Shown here piece after piece: positions 1-6,833 of a stretch of DNA of 8,740 bases. A program made the translations under genes and the position numbers. The notes beneath the pieces are model-generated. The model was not told the origin of the DNA. It made no database searches and saw only the letters and a program-made list of their open reading frames with translations. The stretch is taken from contig URWL01000061.1 of NCBI GenBank assembly GCA_900551465.1, forward strand, positions 1 through 8,740, given 5' to 3'. Source of the DNA: an uncultured Blautia sp. (GTDB lineage Bacteria; Bacillota; Clostridia; Lachnospirales; Lachnospiraceae). Position 1 is the stretch's first letter, and each line of letters begins with the position of its first letter.

Positions 1-893
1 TATGCCAGCTTCAGCCCGTAATCCACCATTGCTTTTTTGAGGATTTCTTTATTACACTCTTCCATTTCACAAAGAGGCATACGAAGAGGTCCCACTTCCA
101 TTCCCATCATATTCATAGCAGTTTTTACCGGAATGGGATTCACTTCACAGAACAGGGCGTTCACAAGAGGAATAGCCTCGATCTGAAGCTTAGTCGCTTC
201 TTTAATATCTCCCTCCAGGAATTTCATGACCATATCGTGAGTCTGCTTAGGAGCAACATTGGAAAGAACTGAGATAACTCCAAGTCCGCCCAGAGACAGC
301 ACAGGAAGAACCTGATCGTCATTTCCGGAATAAAGTTCCAGCTTCTCTCCTGCAAGAGCCACTGTCTTGGCAATCTGAGAAAGATCGCCGCTGGCAGCTT
401 TAATTCCAACAATATTCTTAACATTTTTTACAAGTGCAGCCACAGTTGCAGGCTGAAGGTTGCAGCCTGTACGGCTTGGTACATTATACATGATAATCGG
501 TGTTTCCGGAACAGCTTCTGCAATAGCAGTATAATGTGCGATCAAACCTTTCTGAGTGGCCTTATTATAATAAGGAGTTACGACCAGAAGTGCGTCTGCT
601 CCGTAAGAAGCGGCTTCTTTTGACAGCATGATTGCTGTTTCTGTACAGTTAGAACCTGTACCGGCAATTACAGGAACACGCTTTGCTACCTTATCAATAG
701 TAAACTTGATGGTTTTCAGGTGCTCTCCATGAGTCATGGTAGATGACTCTCCTGTAGTTCCACAAATGATAATGGCATCTGTACTGTTAGCGATCTGATA
801 CTCCAGGATCTCCTCCAGCTTTTCATAATTCACACTTCCGTCTTCATGCATAGGTGTAATAATTGCAACACCTGCTCCCTTAAAAATTGCCAT
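1..893 (-). CDS. dapA: 4-hydroxy-tetrahydrodipicolinate synthase (DapA), complete to within about one base of its end
   Basis: Condenses pyruvate with aspartate semialdehyde in the cytosol, the first committed step of the lysine/diaminopimelate pathway. The frame is open for 297 codons from ATG at 893 to the left edge. This is the TIM-barrel aldolase family: GTTGES at residues 45-50, VTPYYN at 105-110, YNVPSRTG at 136-143, and the Schiff-base lysine K165 in GIKAASGD. T46, Y109, Y136 and R141 match the E. coli catalytic and binding residues T44, Y107, Y133 and R138. The last full codons read DYGLKLA, a typical DapA C-terminus, and the cut codon at the edge starts TA, so it is probably the stop. 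AAAGGAGG at 901-908 lies 7 bases before the ATG and fixes the start. It follows the adenosyltransferase gene by 56 bases, probably in one transcript. dapB may follow outside the window (inference). Confidence 0.97.
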   Translation of the reverse strand, partial: MAIFKGAGVAIITPMHEDGSVNYEKLEEILEYQIANSTDAIIICGTTGESSTMTHGEHLKTIKFTIDKVAKRVPVIAGTGSNCTETAIMLSKEAASYGADALLVVTPYYNKATQKGLIAHYTAIAEAVPETPIIMYNVPSRTGCNLQPATVAALVKNVKNIVGIKAASGDLSQIAKTVALAGEKLELYSGNDDQVLPVLSLGGLGVISVLSNVAPKQTHDMVMKFLEGDIKEATKLQIEAIPLVNALFCEVNPIPVKTAMNMMGMEVGPLRMPLCEMEECNKEILKKAMVDYGLKLA

Positions 894-949
894 ATCAGTT
901 CCTCCTTTATCCTTCTGTACTATATTATGCAACTAACAGCTCTGCCGTC

Positions 950-1474
950 TTAGAACTCAGGCTGTATCTCAGAATCATTTTCCTCAACTGTATCTTCCGT
1001 AAGTTTTATTACTGTATCTACATACGGTCTCAGTCCTTCCGGCAGATTCGTACCGGTCATAACAATCTGCATACTCCGGTCTCTCTGTCTGAGGATCTCT
1101 GCAACTGTATCCACGGAAACAATTCCCTGCTCTATCACTCCCAGTATTTCATCCAGAAGCAGAAAGTCACATTCCTGTGTAACAACTACTTTTCTTGCAA
1201 AATTTAATCCATTAAGAATGTTTGCCCGCTCTTCTTCTTTCTCCTCATCGGTAAGATCATCATAGCAGCAATCCTGTTTTTCAAAACGGAAAATCTTGAT
1301 GTCCAGATCATCCAGCTGTTCTAAAAAGTCCACGGAACGCCGTTCCCGTCCTTTCAGAAACTGGATAATGATAACGCTTTTTCCCTCAGCAGCTGCGCGA
1401 AGACTCTGTCCAAGTCCTAATGTCGTCTTCCCCTTCGCGCTTCCGCAATATGCTTCTATTAATTCTTTTTCCAT
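950..1474 (-). CDS. cobO: CobO/BtuR-like ATP:corrinoid adenosyltransferase (divergent)
   Basis: Predicted cytosolic 174-residue P-loop protein of the CobA/CobO/BtuR family, which moves the adenosyl group of ATP onto cob(I)alamin or cobyrinic acid diamide. Visible features are Walker A GSAKGKTT at residues 11-18, the following SLRAAAEGKSV helix/strand, IIIQFLKG at 35-42, and the Walker-B-like LLLDEI at 105-110. Two family hallmarks are changed: the usual TGR motif is TGT (140-142), and the C-terminal lysine/histidine-plus-glycine tail is replaced by an acidic tail rich in E and D. Substrate and activity are therefore less certain than the fold. The ATG at 1474 has AGAGGA a few bases upstream. 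No cobalamin biosynthesis gene is visible nearby. It sits 56 bases before dapA and downstream of the candidate promoter at 1524-1552. Confidence 0.8.
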   Translation of the reverse strand: MEKELIEAYCGSAKGKTTLGLGQSLRAAAEGKSVIIIQFLKGRERRSVDFLEQLDDLDIKIFRFEKQDCCYDDLTDEEKEEERANILNGLNFARKVVVTQECDFLLLDEILGVIEQGIVSVDTVAEILRQRDRSMQIVMTGTNLPEGLRPYVDTVIKLTEDTVEENDSEIQPEF

Positions 1475-1523
1475 GACAATTCCTCTTTATATTGATGAAA
1501 CTGCATCTTTTTTTAATGTCCTT

Positions 1524-1552
1524 ATCTTACCGCAGATTTTCTGAAATTGCAA
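1524..1552 (-). promoter_or_regulatory. candidate sigma-A promoter for the cobO-dapA unit
   Basis: On the minus strand, TTGCAA (1547-1552) and TAAGAT (1524-1529) are separated by exactly 17 bases, each matching 4 of 6 consensus positions. The -10 box lies 49 bases before the cobO ATG, giving a short leader of about 40 nt. The call rests only on matching and position. Confidence 0.45.
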
Positions 1553-1584
1553 GTATTACTCTGGAAGACCCAGCTATATATTTA

Positions 1585-1666
1585 GCCTGTTTATGTACAG
1601 GCATATCGCCTCTGAGCCCCGGCTCTTCTCGACACGCCCCCTGCTTTCCCTGCCGGCATACGGCAG
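1585..1666 (-). repeat. cluster of three short perfect inverted repeats between ssb-like gene and cobO
   Basis: The gene-free interval 1475-1730 (256 bases) holds three close inverted repeats: CTGCCG/CGGCAG at 1650-1666 (5-base loop), GAGCC/GGCTC at 1614-1625 (2-base loop as written), and GCCTGT/ACAGGC at 1585-1602 (6-base loop). None is followed by a T-run on either strand, so none is a standard intrinsic terminator. The cluster lies downstream of the SSB-like stop and upstream of the candidate cobO promoter, so it may form the 3' end of the ssb-like transcript or a small structured RNA. No B12-box was found, so I do not call a cobalamin riboswitch. Apart from these and the promoter, I see nothing in the interval. 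Confidence 0.4.
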
Positions 1667-1730
1667 ATTATACGGCCAGGTACTTATATTTATATGGCTT
1701 CCGGCTGTATGATCCGCAGCATATTTCGGT

Positions 1731-2357
1731 TTATTCCAGGTATTCCAGCTTGCTTACAGAGACTTCGTAGGCTGTGCGCCGCTCTGTCTGATTTTCACCT
1801 AATTTTTTTACATATTCCCGACTCTGGATCCTTCCCCAGATCAGAACATGTCCCCCAACTGTAAAAGCGGACGCATAACGTGCGTTTCTTCCCCAGCAGA
1901 TACAAGGTATGTAATCTGATTTTCCGTAAGGACGGTTGACTGCCAGAAGCACATCTGCGATTTCTCTTCCTAATGGCGTTTTCCGATAAACCGGAGGTTT
2001 ACAGATATATCCGTCCATAAAAATCTGATTAGTAGGAATCACATCTTCATCCGGTCCTATAAACCTTACTTCTCTGGCGAATACGGAAAGCACTAAACGA
2101 TTATGCTTTTCTTCATGGCGGTTATAGGATCGGAACTGACCGCTGATCTCTATATATTCGCCTACATAATCCTGCGTTACATCCACCAGTCGTTCCGATA
2201 CCATTACCGGAATACGATCCTCGGAATCACTTAGACGCTTTACGATCAGATCCATCACAAAAAATCCCTCTCCAAATACCTGATGACTGAATGTAAAGCC
2301 GGTAGCAATCTTCCCCATGATCGATACCTGATTGTTTTCAATAATTTTGTCTGCCAT
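1731..2357 (-). CDS. single-stranded DNA-binding protein-like protein with two OB-fold domains
   Basis: 208-residue predicted ssDNA-binding protein. Residues about 110-208 follow the bacterial SSB pattern: NQIFMDGYICKPPVYRKTPLGR opening strands (written here as NQIF at 110-113 and TPLGR at 127-131), then VLLAVNR at 136-142, YIPCICWGRNA at 149-159 and WGRIQSREY at 174-182. Residues about 8-105 look like a second, more diverged OB fold, with VSIMGKI at 11-17, FFVMDLIV at 32-39 and YIEISGQF at 68-75. The protein ends LEYLE and lacks the acidic DDDIPF-type tail through which housekeeping SSB recruits partner proteins, so it is probably an accessory paralogue, not the replicative SSB. AAGGAG lies a few bases before the ATG at 2357. 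It is divergent from typA across 190 bases. Confidence 0.85.
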   Translation of the reverse strand: MADKIIENNQVSIMGKIATGFTFSHQVFGEGFFVMDLIVKRLSDSEDRIPVMVSERLVDVTQDYVGEYIEISGQFRSYNRHEEKHNRLVLSVFAREVRFIGPDEDVIPTNQIFMDGYICKPPVYRKTPLGREIADVLLAVNRPYGKSDYIPCICWGRNARYASAFTVGGHVLIWGRIQSREYVKKLGENQTERRTAYEVSVSKLEYLE

Positions 2358-2389
2358 AATACAGTTCTCCTTCCTCTTTGGGTATTTTG

Positions 2390-2418
2390 TCTATATTAGC
2401 CTATGTACCTGTCCGGAA
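2390..2418 (-). promoter_or_regulatory. weak candidate promoter for the SSB-like gene
   Basis: On the minus strand, TATAGA (2390-2395) lies 17 bases from TTCCGG (2413-2418). The -35 box matches poorly, so the call depends on the -10 box and on its position about 32 bases before the ATG. A small inverted repeat TTTAG-AAC-CTAAA at 2420-2432 sits just upstream, between the two divergent promoters, and could be a regulator site. Nothing else supports that. Confidence 0.25.
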
Positions 2419-2456
2419 GTTTAGAACCTAAATCTCAAAAATTTTTTTGGAACACC

Positions 2457-2484
2457 TTGTATTCTTTGAAAAATGTGGTAAACT
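2457..2484 (+). promoter_or_regulatory. candidate sigma-A promoter for typA
   Basis: TTGTAT (2457-2462) and TAAACT (2479-2484) are separated by 16 bases, with TGTGG just before the -10 box. This predicts a start near 2491 and a leader of about 57 nt, leading to the AAAGGA ribosome binding site at 2531-2536. Both boxes are imperfect. Confidence 0.45.
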
Positions 2485-2547
2485 GGAATGTCGTACCGTG
2501 AATAAAACACATTAATATAGAAGAAAAAAGAAAGGATTTCGATTTTT

Positions 2548-4380
2548 ATGAAGACCAAACGCGAAGATGTACGCAACGTTGCCATTATCGCCCATGTTGA
2601 CCATGGAAAAACCACTCTGGTGGATCAGCTTCTGAAGCAGAGCGGTGTTTTCCGTGAAAACCAGGAGGTACAGGAACGTGTTATGGACTCTAACGATATC
2701 GAGCGCGAGCGTGGTATCACAATTTTGTCCAAAAACACAGCTGTCCATTACAAGGGCGTAAAGATCAATATCATTGACACTCCGGGACATGCTGATTTTG
2801 GAGGAGAAGTGGAACGTGTACTGAAAATGGTAGACGGTGTAATTCTTCTTGTCGATGCCTTCGAGGGCGCTATGCCGCAGACAAAATTCGTTTTGAAAAA
2901 AGCTCTGGAACTGGATCTCCATGTAATCGTATGCATCAATAAGATTGACCGTCCGGAGGCCCGTCCTGATGAAGTCATTGACGAGGTTCTGGAACTTCTC
3001 ATGGATCTGGAGGCTTCTGACGAGCAGCTTGACTGTCCGTTCCTGTATGCTTCTGCCAAAGCAGGTCATGCTGTCCTGGATCTCTCCGATACACCGGAAA
3101 ACATGGAGCCGCTTTTTGAAACTATTCTTAAATATATTCCTGCTCCGGAAGGAGATCCTGATGCTGATACACAGGTTCTCATCAGTACCATTGACTATAA
3201 TGAATATGTTGGCCGTATCGGCGTAGGTAAAGTAGAAAATGGTAAAATCGCAGTGAATCAGGAGCTGACACTTCTGAACCATCATGACCTGGATAAACGC
3301 CAGAAAGTAAAGATCAGCAAGCTTTATGAATTTGACGGCTTAAATAAAGTTGAAGTAAAGGAAGCTTCCATCGGTTCTATCGTAGCTGTTTCCGGTATTG
3401 CAGATATCCATATCGGAGATACCCTCTGCGGCGGAGACAAGCCGGAATCCATCCCATTCCAGAAAATCTCCGAGCCTACAATTTCCATGAACTTCCTTGT
3501 AAATGACAGTCCTCTGGCTGGTCAGGAAGGTAAATACATCACCTCCCGCCACCTTCGCGACCGTCTTTATAAAGAGCTGAACACTGATGTCAGCCTTCGT
3601 GTGGAGGATACGGAAAGCACTGAGTGCTTTAAGGTTTCCGGCCGTGGAGAGCTTCATCTTTCTGTCCTTATTGAAAACATGCGCCGTGAAGGCTATGAAT
3701 TCGCAGTCAGCAAACCAGAGGTTCTTTATCATGTAGACGAACGCGGCAAAAAGCTGGAGCCTATGGAACTTGCCTATGTAGATGTCCCGGAGGAATTTTC
3801 CGGTACAGTGATCCAGAAACTCAGCGAAAGAAAAGGCGAGCTCCAGGGAATGAGTACTGCAAGCGACGGTTCTGTCCGTCTGGAATTCCACATTCCTTCC
3901 CGTGGACTGATCGGCTTCCGAAGCGATTTTATGACTTCCACCAAGGGAACCGGCATCCTGAATACAATTTTTGACGGCTACGCTCCATACAAAGGGGATT
4001 TCCAGTACCGTAAACAGGGATCCCTGATTGCCTTTGAAGCCGGCGAAGCTGTTACCTACGGACTTTTCTCCGCTCAGGAACGCGGTGTTCTCTTTATCGG
4101 ACCAGGAGCAAAGGTTTACAGCGGTATGGTCATCGGTCAGAACGGAAAAGCAGAAGATATCGAACTTAACGTCTGCAAAACCAAGCATCTGACCAATACA
4201 CGTTCTTCTTCCGCTGACGAAGCTCTGAAGCTGACACCTCCTAAGGTATTAAGCCTTGAGCAGGCCATTGAGTTTATCGACAATGACGAGCTTCTGGAGG
4301 TAACACCTACCAGTCTTCGTATCCGCAAGAGAATTCTCGATCCAAGAGAGAGAAAACGTGCGGCGTTTAAAAAGAACTGA
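2548..4380 (+). CDS. typA: translational GTPase TypA/BipA
   Basis: 610-residue ribosome-associated GTPase of the EF-G/LepA class. In studied bacteria TypA helps 50S subunit assembly and growth at low temperature or under stress. All GTPase motifs are intact: G1 AHVDHGKTT (15-23), switch I ERGITI (54-59), G3 DTPGH (77-81), G4 NKID (131-134) and G5 SAK (169-171). The rest covers the domain II barrel, the EF-G-like domains III and V (GRGELHLSVL and SRGLIGFRSDFMT segments) and the TypA-specific C-terminal domain ending in a basic tail (KRILDPRERKR). Length is normal for the family (about 605-615). AAAGGA at 2531-2536 precedes the ATG at a slightly long spacing of 11 bases. It is monocistronic, divergent from the SSB-like gene and closed by the terminator at 4395-4444. 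Confidence 0.98.
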   Translation: MKTKREDVRNVAIIAHVDHGKTTLVDQLLKQSGVFRENQEVQERVMDSNDIERERGITILSKNTAVHYKGVKINIIDTPGHADFGGEVERVLKMVDGVILLVDAFEGAMPQTKFVLKKALELDLHVIVCINKIDRPEARPDEVIDEVLELLMDLEASDEQLDCPFLYASAKAGHAVLDLSDTPENMEPLFETILKYIPAPEGDPDADTQVLISTIDYNEYVGRIGVGKVENGKIAVNQELTLLNHHDLDKRQKVKISKLYEFDGLNKVEVKEASIGSIVAVSGIADIHIGDTLCGGDKPESIPFQKISEPTISMNFLVNDSPLAGQEGKYITSRHLRDRLYKELNTDVSLRVEDTESTECFKVSGRGELHLSVLIENMRREGYEFAVSKPEVLYHVDERGKKLEPMELAYVDVPEEFSGTVIQKLSERKGELQGMSTASDGSVRLEFHIPSRGLIGFRSDFMTSTKGTGILNTIFDGYAPYKGDFQYRKQGSLIAFEAGEAVTYGLFSAQERGVLFIGPGAKVYSGMVIGQNGKAEDIELNVCKTKHLTNTRSSSADEALKLTPPKVLSLEQAIEFIDNDELLEVTPTSLRIRKRILDPRERKRAAFKKN

Positions 4381-4394
4381 TCTATCTATCCTAT

Positions 4395-4444
4395 AAAAAG
4401 ACGCGGCAAAGTCATTCAGTCAATGATTTTGTCGCGCTTTTTAT
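4395..4444 (+). terminator. intrinsic terminator of typA, probably bidirectional
   Basis: AAAAAG, one bulged A, then a 15-pair stem (4402-4416 with 4422-4436) around the loop CAGTC, followed by CTTTTTATT. On the plus strand all 15 positions pair, two of them as G-U. Read on the minus strand the same hairpin is followed by CTTTTTATA, with two A-C mismatches, so it can also stop the convergent transcript of the sigma-factor cassette. Confidence 0.9.
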
Positions 4445-4469
4445 TCTGATTATGTTATTTGGGATTTTC

Positions 4470-4490
4470 AATATATAAAAATTATATATT
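4470..4490. repeat. perfect AT-only inverted repeat
   Basis: AATATATAA (4470-4478) and TTATATATT (4482-4490) form a 9-pair stem with a 3-base loop. ATTTGG (4457-4462) and CCAAAT (4503-4508) can close it further out. It lies between the typA terminator and the end of the frameshifted gene. It could add to termination of the minus-strand operon, but AT stems are weak. Confidence 0.4.
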
Positions 4491-4524
4491 AATGTTGTGT
4501 TTCCAAATCAGAAAACATTACCCA

Positions 4525-4782
4525 TTACGGATAAGAAATCGTTCCATTTATTGAAATTCGTATTTTAAATGTACCACCAAATCTTTTATTAGTCTTTATA
4601 TTTGTACAATAAAAATAACCAATTGCTGTATCCCCTGACACCCGGGCAGAATCATTTTGCACACGATATCTATTTTTAACATAATGCGTTGTTTGCCCCA
4701 ATGCTTCTGTACATGAACAGCTTTTTCCGTTATAGCGAAATTTTCCTGTAAGTACATATTTTATTAAAGTTGTTCCTGTTTT
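4525..4782 (-). pseudogene. out-of-frame C-terminal part of the small secreted protein gene
   Basis: In the -1 frame relative to the gene just upstream, 85 codons are open from 4782 to a TAA at 4525-4527. The product is protein-like, not random: TGTTLIKYVLTGKFRYNG, then KSCSC, then RVSGDTAIGYFYC, and an ending of RISINGTISYP. It has the alternating polar/hydrophobic pattern of a beta-sandwich and three cysteines. It has no ATG, GTG or TTG near its beginning and no ribosome binding site of its own, so it cannot start independently. Joining it at the A6 run (4779-4784 on the minus strand) to the upstream piece gives one continuous protein of about 183 residues. From memory, FRYNG and SGxTAxGxF spacing recalls small exported proteins of unknown function in Gram-positive bacteria, but I cannot verify that family here. 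Confidence 0.65.
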
Positions 4783-5075
4783 TTATCTTTTACTCTATAT
4801 GTATATGTCCCAATTTTTGTTTTATATCCTGCTCTAGTTAATCCACTATTTTCTTTTTCATAAATCTTAATTTCTATATAGGTAGTTTCATCTAAATCTT
4901 TATACTCTTCATTTACCAATATCATCCCTTGTGGATTGTCAGAAAAACTGTTATTGAGCTCTTCCTGTGTCAAATAGTCTGATGTGATATGACTGTCTGC
5001 ATAGACATTTACACCCTGAAGTATAAATAAACTTATCACACTTGTTAAAATTATAATTTTTCTTATCATTCTCAT
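4764..5075 (-). CDS. small exported protein, N-terminal part of a frameshifted gene
   Basis: 103 codons as read. Residues 1-26 are a clear Sec signal peptide: MRMIRK, then a hydrophobic core to about residue 22, and VYA before a likely cleavage at 26/27. The mature part is acidic then beta-like (TTYIEIKIYEKENSG, then the repeated pattern YKTKIGTYTYRVKDKK). The frame leaves the apparent family sequence after residue 99 and ends QEQL-stop, while the sequence continues in the -1 frame to 4525. The expected intact product is about 183 residues. AGAGAGG at 5084-5090, 8 bases before the ATG, decides the start, and an in-frame stop lies upstream. It follows the anti-sigma gene by 80 bases with no obvious promoter, so it is probably the third gene of the sigma operon. 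Function unknown; a sigma-controlled envelope or secreted protein is an inference. Confidence 0.7.
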   Translation of the reverse strand: MRMIRKIIILTSVISLFILQGVNVYADSHITSDYLTQEELNNSFSDNPQGMILVNEEYKDLDETTYIEIKIYEKENSGLTRAGYKTKIGTYTYRVKDKKQEQL

Positions 5076-5127
5076 TTGAATATCCTCTCTCTTTTTTATT
5101 TACAAAAGAATATATCTTGTATTATTT

Positions 5128-5136
5128 CCCCCCTCC
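5128..5136 (-). other. orphan Shine-Dalgarno-like GGAGGGGGG with no start codon
   Basis: On the minus strand this lies 19 bases after the anti-sigma stop codon, where a ribosome binding site for the next gene would be expected. No ATG, GTG or TTG follows within a usable distance; the first TTG is followed at once by TAA. The next gene uses its own site at 5084-5090. It may be a relic of an older start. Confidence 0.3.
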
Positions 5137-5155
5137 AGATAAGATTATTCTTCTG

Positions 5156-6244
5156 TTATCGGATTTTTATTTCTATTTTATTGCCTAATGGACAATATAT
5201 CTGTGTTAAATCTACATCTTCCTCATACACATATCCTGTTCCTTCTCCATATGTGCCTTCTTCCCCTGTTGTATCAAAGTATTTGTTGACAATATCTTTA
5301 TTTTCATATTTATTAACATATAGCCGGAGTGTCAGTGATTCCGCTTTTTGGGAAATACGCGTATAGCGCGGGAAAGACCGATCCTGTTGAAACAATATTT
5401 CTGGTTTATTATAATCTGCAAGTCTATAACAAACAGAATTGCCCAGATTATCTTCTCCAATTAAGTAATATTCATCATATTCTCCTAAATCTGTCATCTT
5501 TCCTGAAATCGTACTTGTAAAATCATTTAGCCGGATTTGAGAAACAGCAAAATTTTGATTTTCATTTATTTTAATCTGTTGATCTACATTAATTATTTCA
5601 GTATTTGCCTCTAATTCTTTTAAATCTGTTTTAAATTCAAAAACATATTCATCTGACTTCGGAAGTTCATCTGTTTTTTGTAGTTCTTCCGGTGAAGCTG
5701 CATGTATACTTATTTTTACCGCTGCCTCTCCGTTCCTAATAACATCATCTTCCATATGATAGCCAGAAACTTCTCCCCATATATCCTGTTTTTCCAGCGG
5801 CATCGGATAACTTTCGCTCAATTGCAGTGCTTTCCCATTAACAAACACATCTGTCAGCAAAACTGGCGCCTCTGTTTCGGCTGAATCAAAAGTTTCCGAA
5901 AACGCCACCCATAAATTATTCTTATCTATAGCTACTTCTTGTATGGTAAGAGAAATTCCATTTCTGGTTACAGTCTTCCCTATAATATCTGTATAACTGC
6001 TGACATCCTCAGTAATACCCAATGCTGCTCCAATCCAAGAAGTAAACTGTTTCCATGCTGCTTTTACTTCTTCCTGATGTGTCATAACACCTGTTACCAA
6101 AAATAATAATATAAATCCCGCTACTGCAGTCTTTAATAACCTGTTTTTTATGATTACCTGTTTTTTCCACGGACGAGAAGCCTCATAAATAAATCTTTCA
6201 TCAATATCCCCAAATAATTCCAGAAAGGTATAATTGTTCTTCAT
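5156..6244 (-). CDS. membrane anti-sigma factor, DUF4179-type
   Basis: 362-residue predicted single-pass membrane protein and likely partner of the ECF sigma factor encoded just upstream. The first ~36 residues are cytoplasmic (MKNNYTFLELFGDIDERF, then basic RPWKKQ and KNRLLK). A membrane segment spans about 37-54 (TAVAGFILLFLVTGVM). The remaining ~300 residues are extracellular, with a helix HQEEVKAAWKQF and the DUF4179-like beta segment TVTRNGISLTIQEVAIDKNNLW (split here as TVTRNGISLT 91-100 and IQEVAIDKNN 101-110), then further beta-rich sequence. It has no HxxxCxxC zinc motif, so it is not a ZAS-type anti-sigma. Its ATG overlaps the sigma stop by 4 bases (6241-6244), which implies translational coupling. 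Family knowledge: such proteins hold the sigma factor at the membrane until a signal releases it. The signal is unknown. Confidence 0.88.
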   Translation of the reverse strand: MKNNYTFLELFGDIDERFIYEASRPWKKQVIIKNRLLKTAVAGFILLFLVTGVMTHQEEVKAAWKQFTSWIGAALGITEDVSSYTDIIGKTVTRNGISLTIQEVAIDKNNLWVAFSETFDSAETEAPVLLTDVFVNGKALQLSESYPMPLEKQDIWGEVSGYHMEDDVIRNGEAAVKISIHAASPEELQKTDELPKSDEYVFEFKTDLKELEANTEIINVDQQIKINENQNFAVSQIRLNDFTSTISGKMTDLGEYDEYYLIGEDNLGNSVCYRLADYNKPEILFQQDRSFPRYTRISQKAESLTLRLYVNKYENKDIVNKYFDTTGEEGTYGEGTGYVYEEDVDLTQIYCPLGNKIEIKIR

Positions 6245-6795
6245 AAAAGATCACCTGCCTTTTTCCATAATTTTTTTCTGCTTCGAAACAGACTGGATTT
6301 CACCTTACTTTCCGAAACAGAATGTCTTCTGGAAATCTCTTTAATATCATCCATATACCAATAACGCCGCACAAAAATATCTCTATCCTCTTCTTTTAAT
6401 CCTTTTAGAAATTCATCCAGAATGTCTAAAATCTCCTGACGTTTTATATTATGTTCCAGAGAATATTGTACCGTTTCTTCCAGACGTTCCAGTTCACCAT
6501 TGATATCTGCCATATGAGTATCCACTCTTTTAAACGCATTTTTCCTCCGTAAACAGTCGATTGCCTGATTTCGAGTTATTCTTCCAACAAATGCGGATAG
6601 TATTTTCGGAATTTTAGGTGGAATCTCATTCCATGTTATGAGCCAGGTATCGTTTACACATTCTTCTGAATCTTCTTTATTCAACAAAATATTCCATGCG
6701 ATTCCAAAGCAGAGTTTTGAATATTTTATATCTGTCTGACGAATTGCTTCTTCAGATCTGTTTAAAAATAACTCAATGATATCTGTATCTTCCAT
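6241..6795 (-). CDS. ECF-type RNA polymerase sigma factor
   Basis: 184-residue sigma-70 family protein with only regions 2 and 4, the ECF layout. Region 2 spans about residues 20-90, including KYSKLCFGIAWNIL, the conserved DSEECVNDTWL..W at 42-55, and the -10 recognition stretch ITRNQAIDCLRRK at 73-85. Region 4 spans about 120-180, with LKEEDRDIFVRRYW and a helix-turn-helix from ISRRHSVSESKVKSSL for the -35 element. AGGAGG at 6801-6806, 5 bases before the ATG at 6795, supports the start. The anti-sigma gene overlaps its stop, and a candidate self-recognised promoter lies at 6834-6859. It probably directs polymerase to its own operon in response to an envelope signal. Its base composition (about 32% GC in a sampled line) is well below typA and adhE. 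Confidence 0.95.
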   Translation of the reverse strand: MEDTDIIELFLNRSEEAIRQTDIKYSKLCFGIAWNILLNKEDSEECVNDTWLITWNEIPPKIPKILSAFVGRITRNQAIDCLRRKNAFKRVDTHMADINGELERLEETVQYSLEHNIKRQEILDILDEFLKGLKEEDRDIFVRRYWYMDDIKEISRRHSVSESKVKSSLFRSRKKLWKKAGDLL

Positions 6796-6833
6796 AGTCG
6801 CCTCCTGTTCATCTACTCCCGTATATTATATTA

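Noticed and set aside
894..949. Lysine riboswitch or separate promoter for dapA
   Set aside because: Only 56 bases separate dapA from the preceding gene, too short for an L-box, and TATAGT in it has no -35 partner.
1475..1730. Cobalamin riboswitch upstream of the CobO-like gene
   Set aside because: No B12-box-like element or the usual long conserved core was seen on the minus strand, and the candidate promoter at 1524-1552 would leave only a ~40-nt leader.
1492..1770. Plus-strand ORF of 92 codons in the ssb-cobO gap
   Set aside because: Composition is not protein-like, it overlaps the end of the SSB-like gene, and there is no convincing ribosome binding site.
2512..3285. Long minus-strand ORF (257 codons) opposite typA
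   Set aside because: It is antisense to intact GTPase motifs of typA and its product looks like a shadow translation with no family resemblance. The same holds for 3340-4188.
4779..4785. Programmed -1 frameshift site as the default explanation for the split gene
   Set aside because: In the upstream frame the heptamer is T AAA AAA, so the P-site tRNA would mispair after slipping. A simple indel is more likely. I kept slippage only as a possibility.
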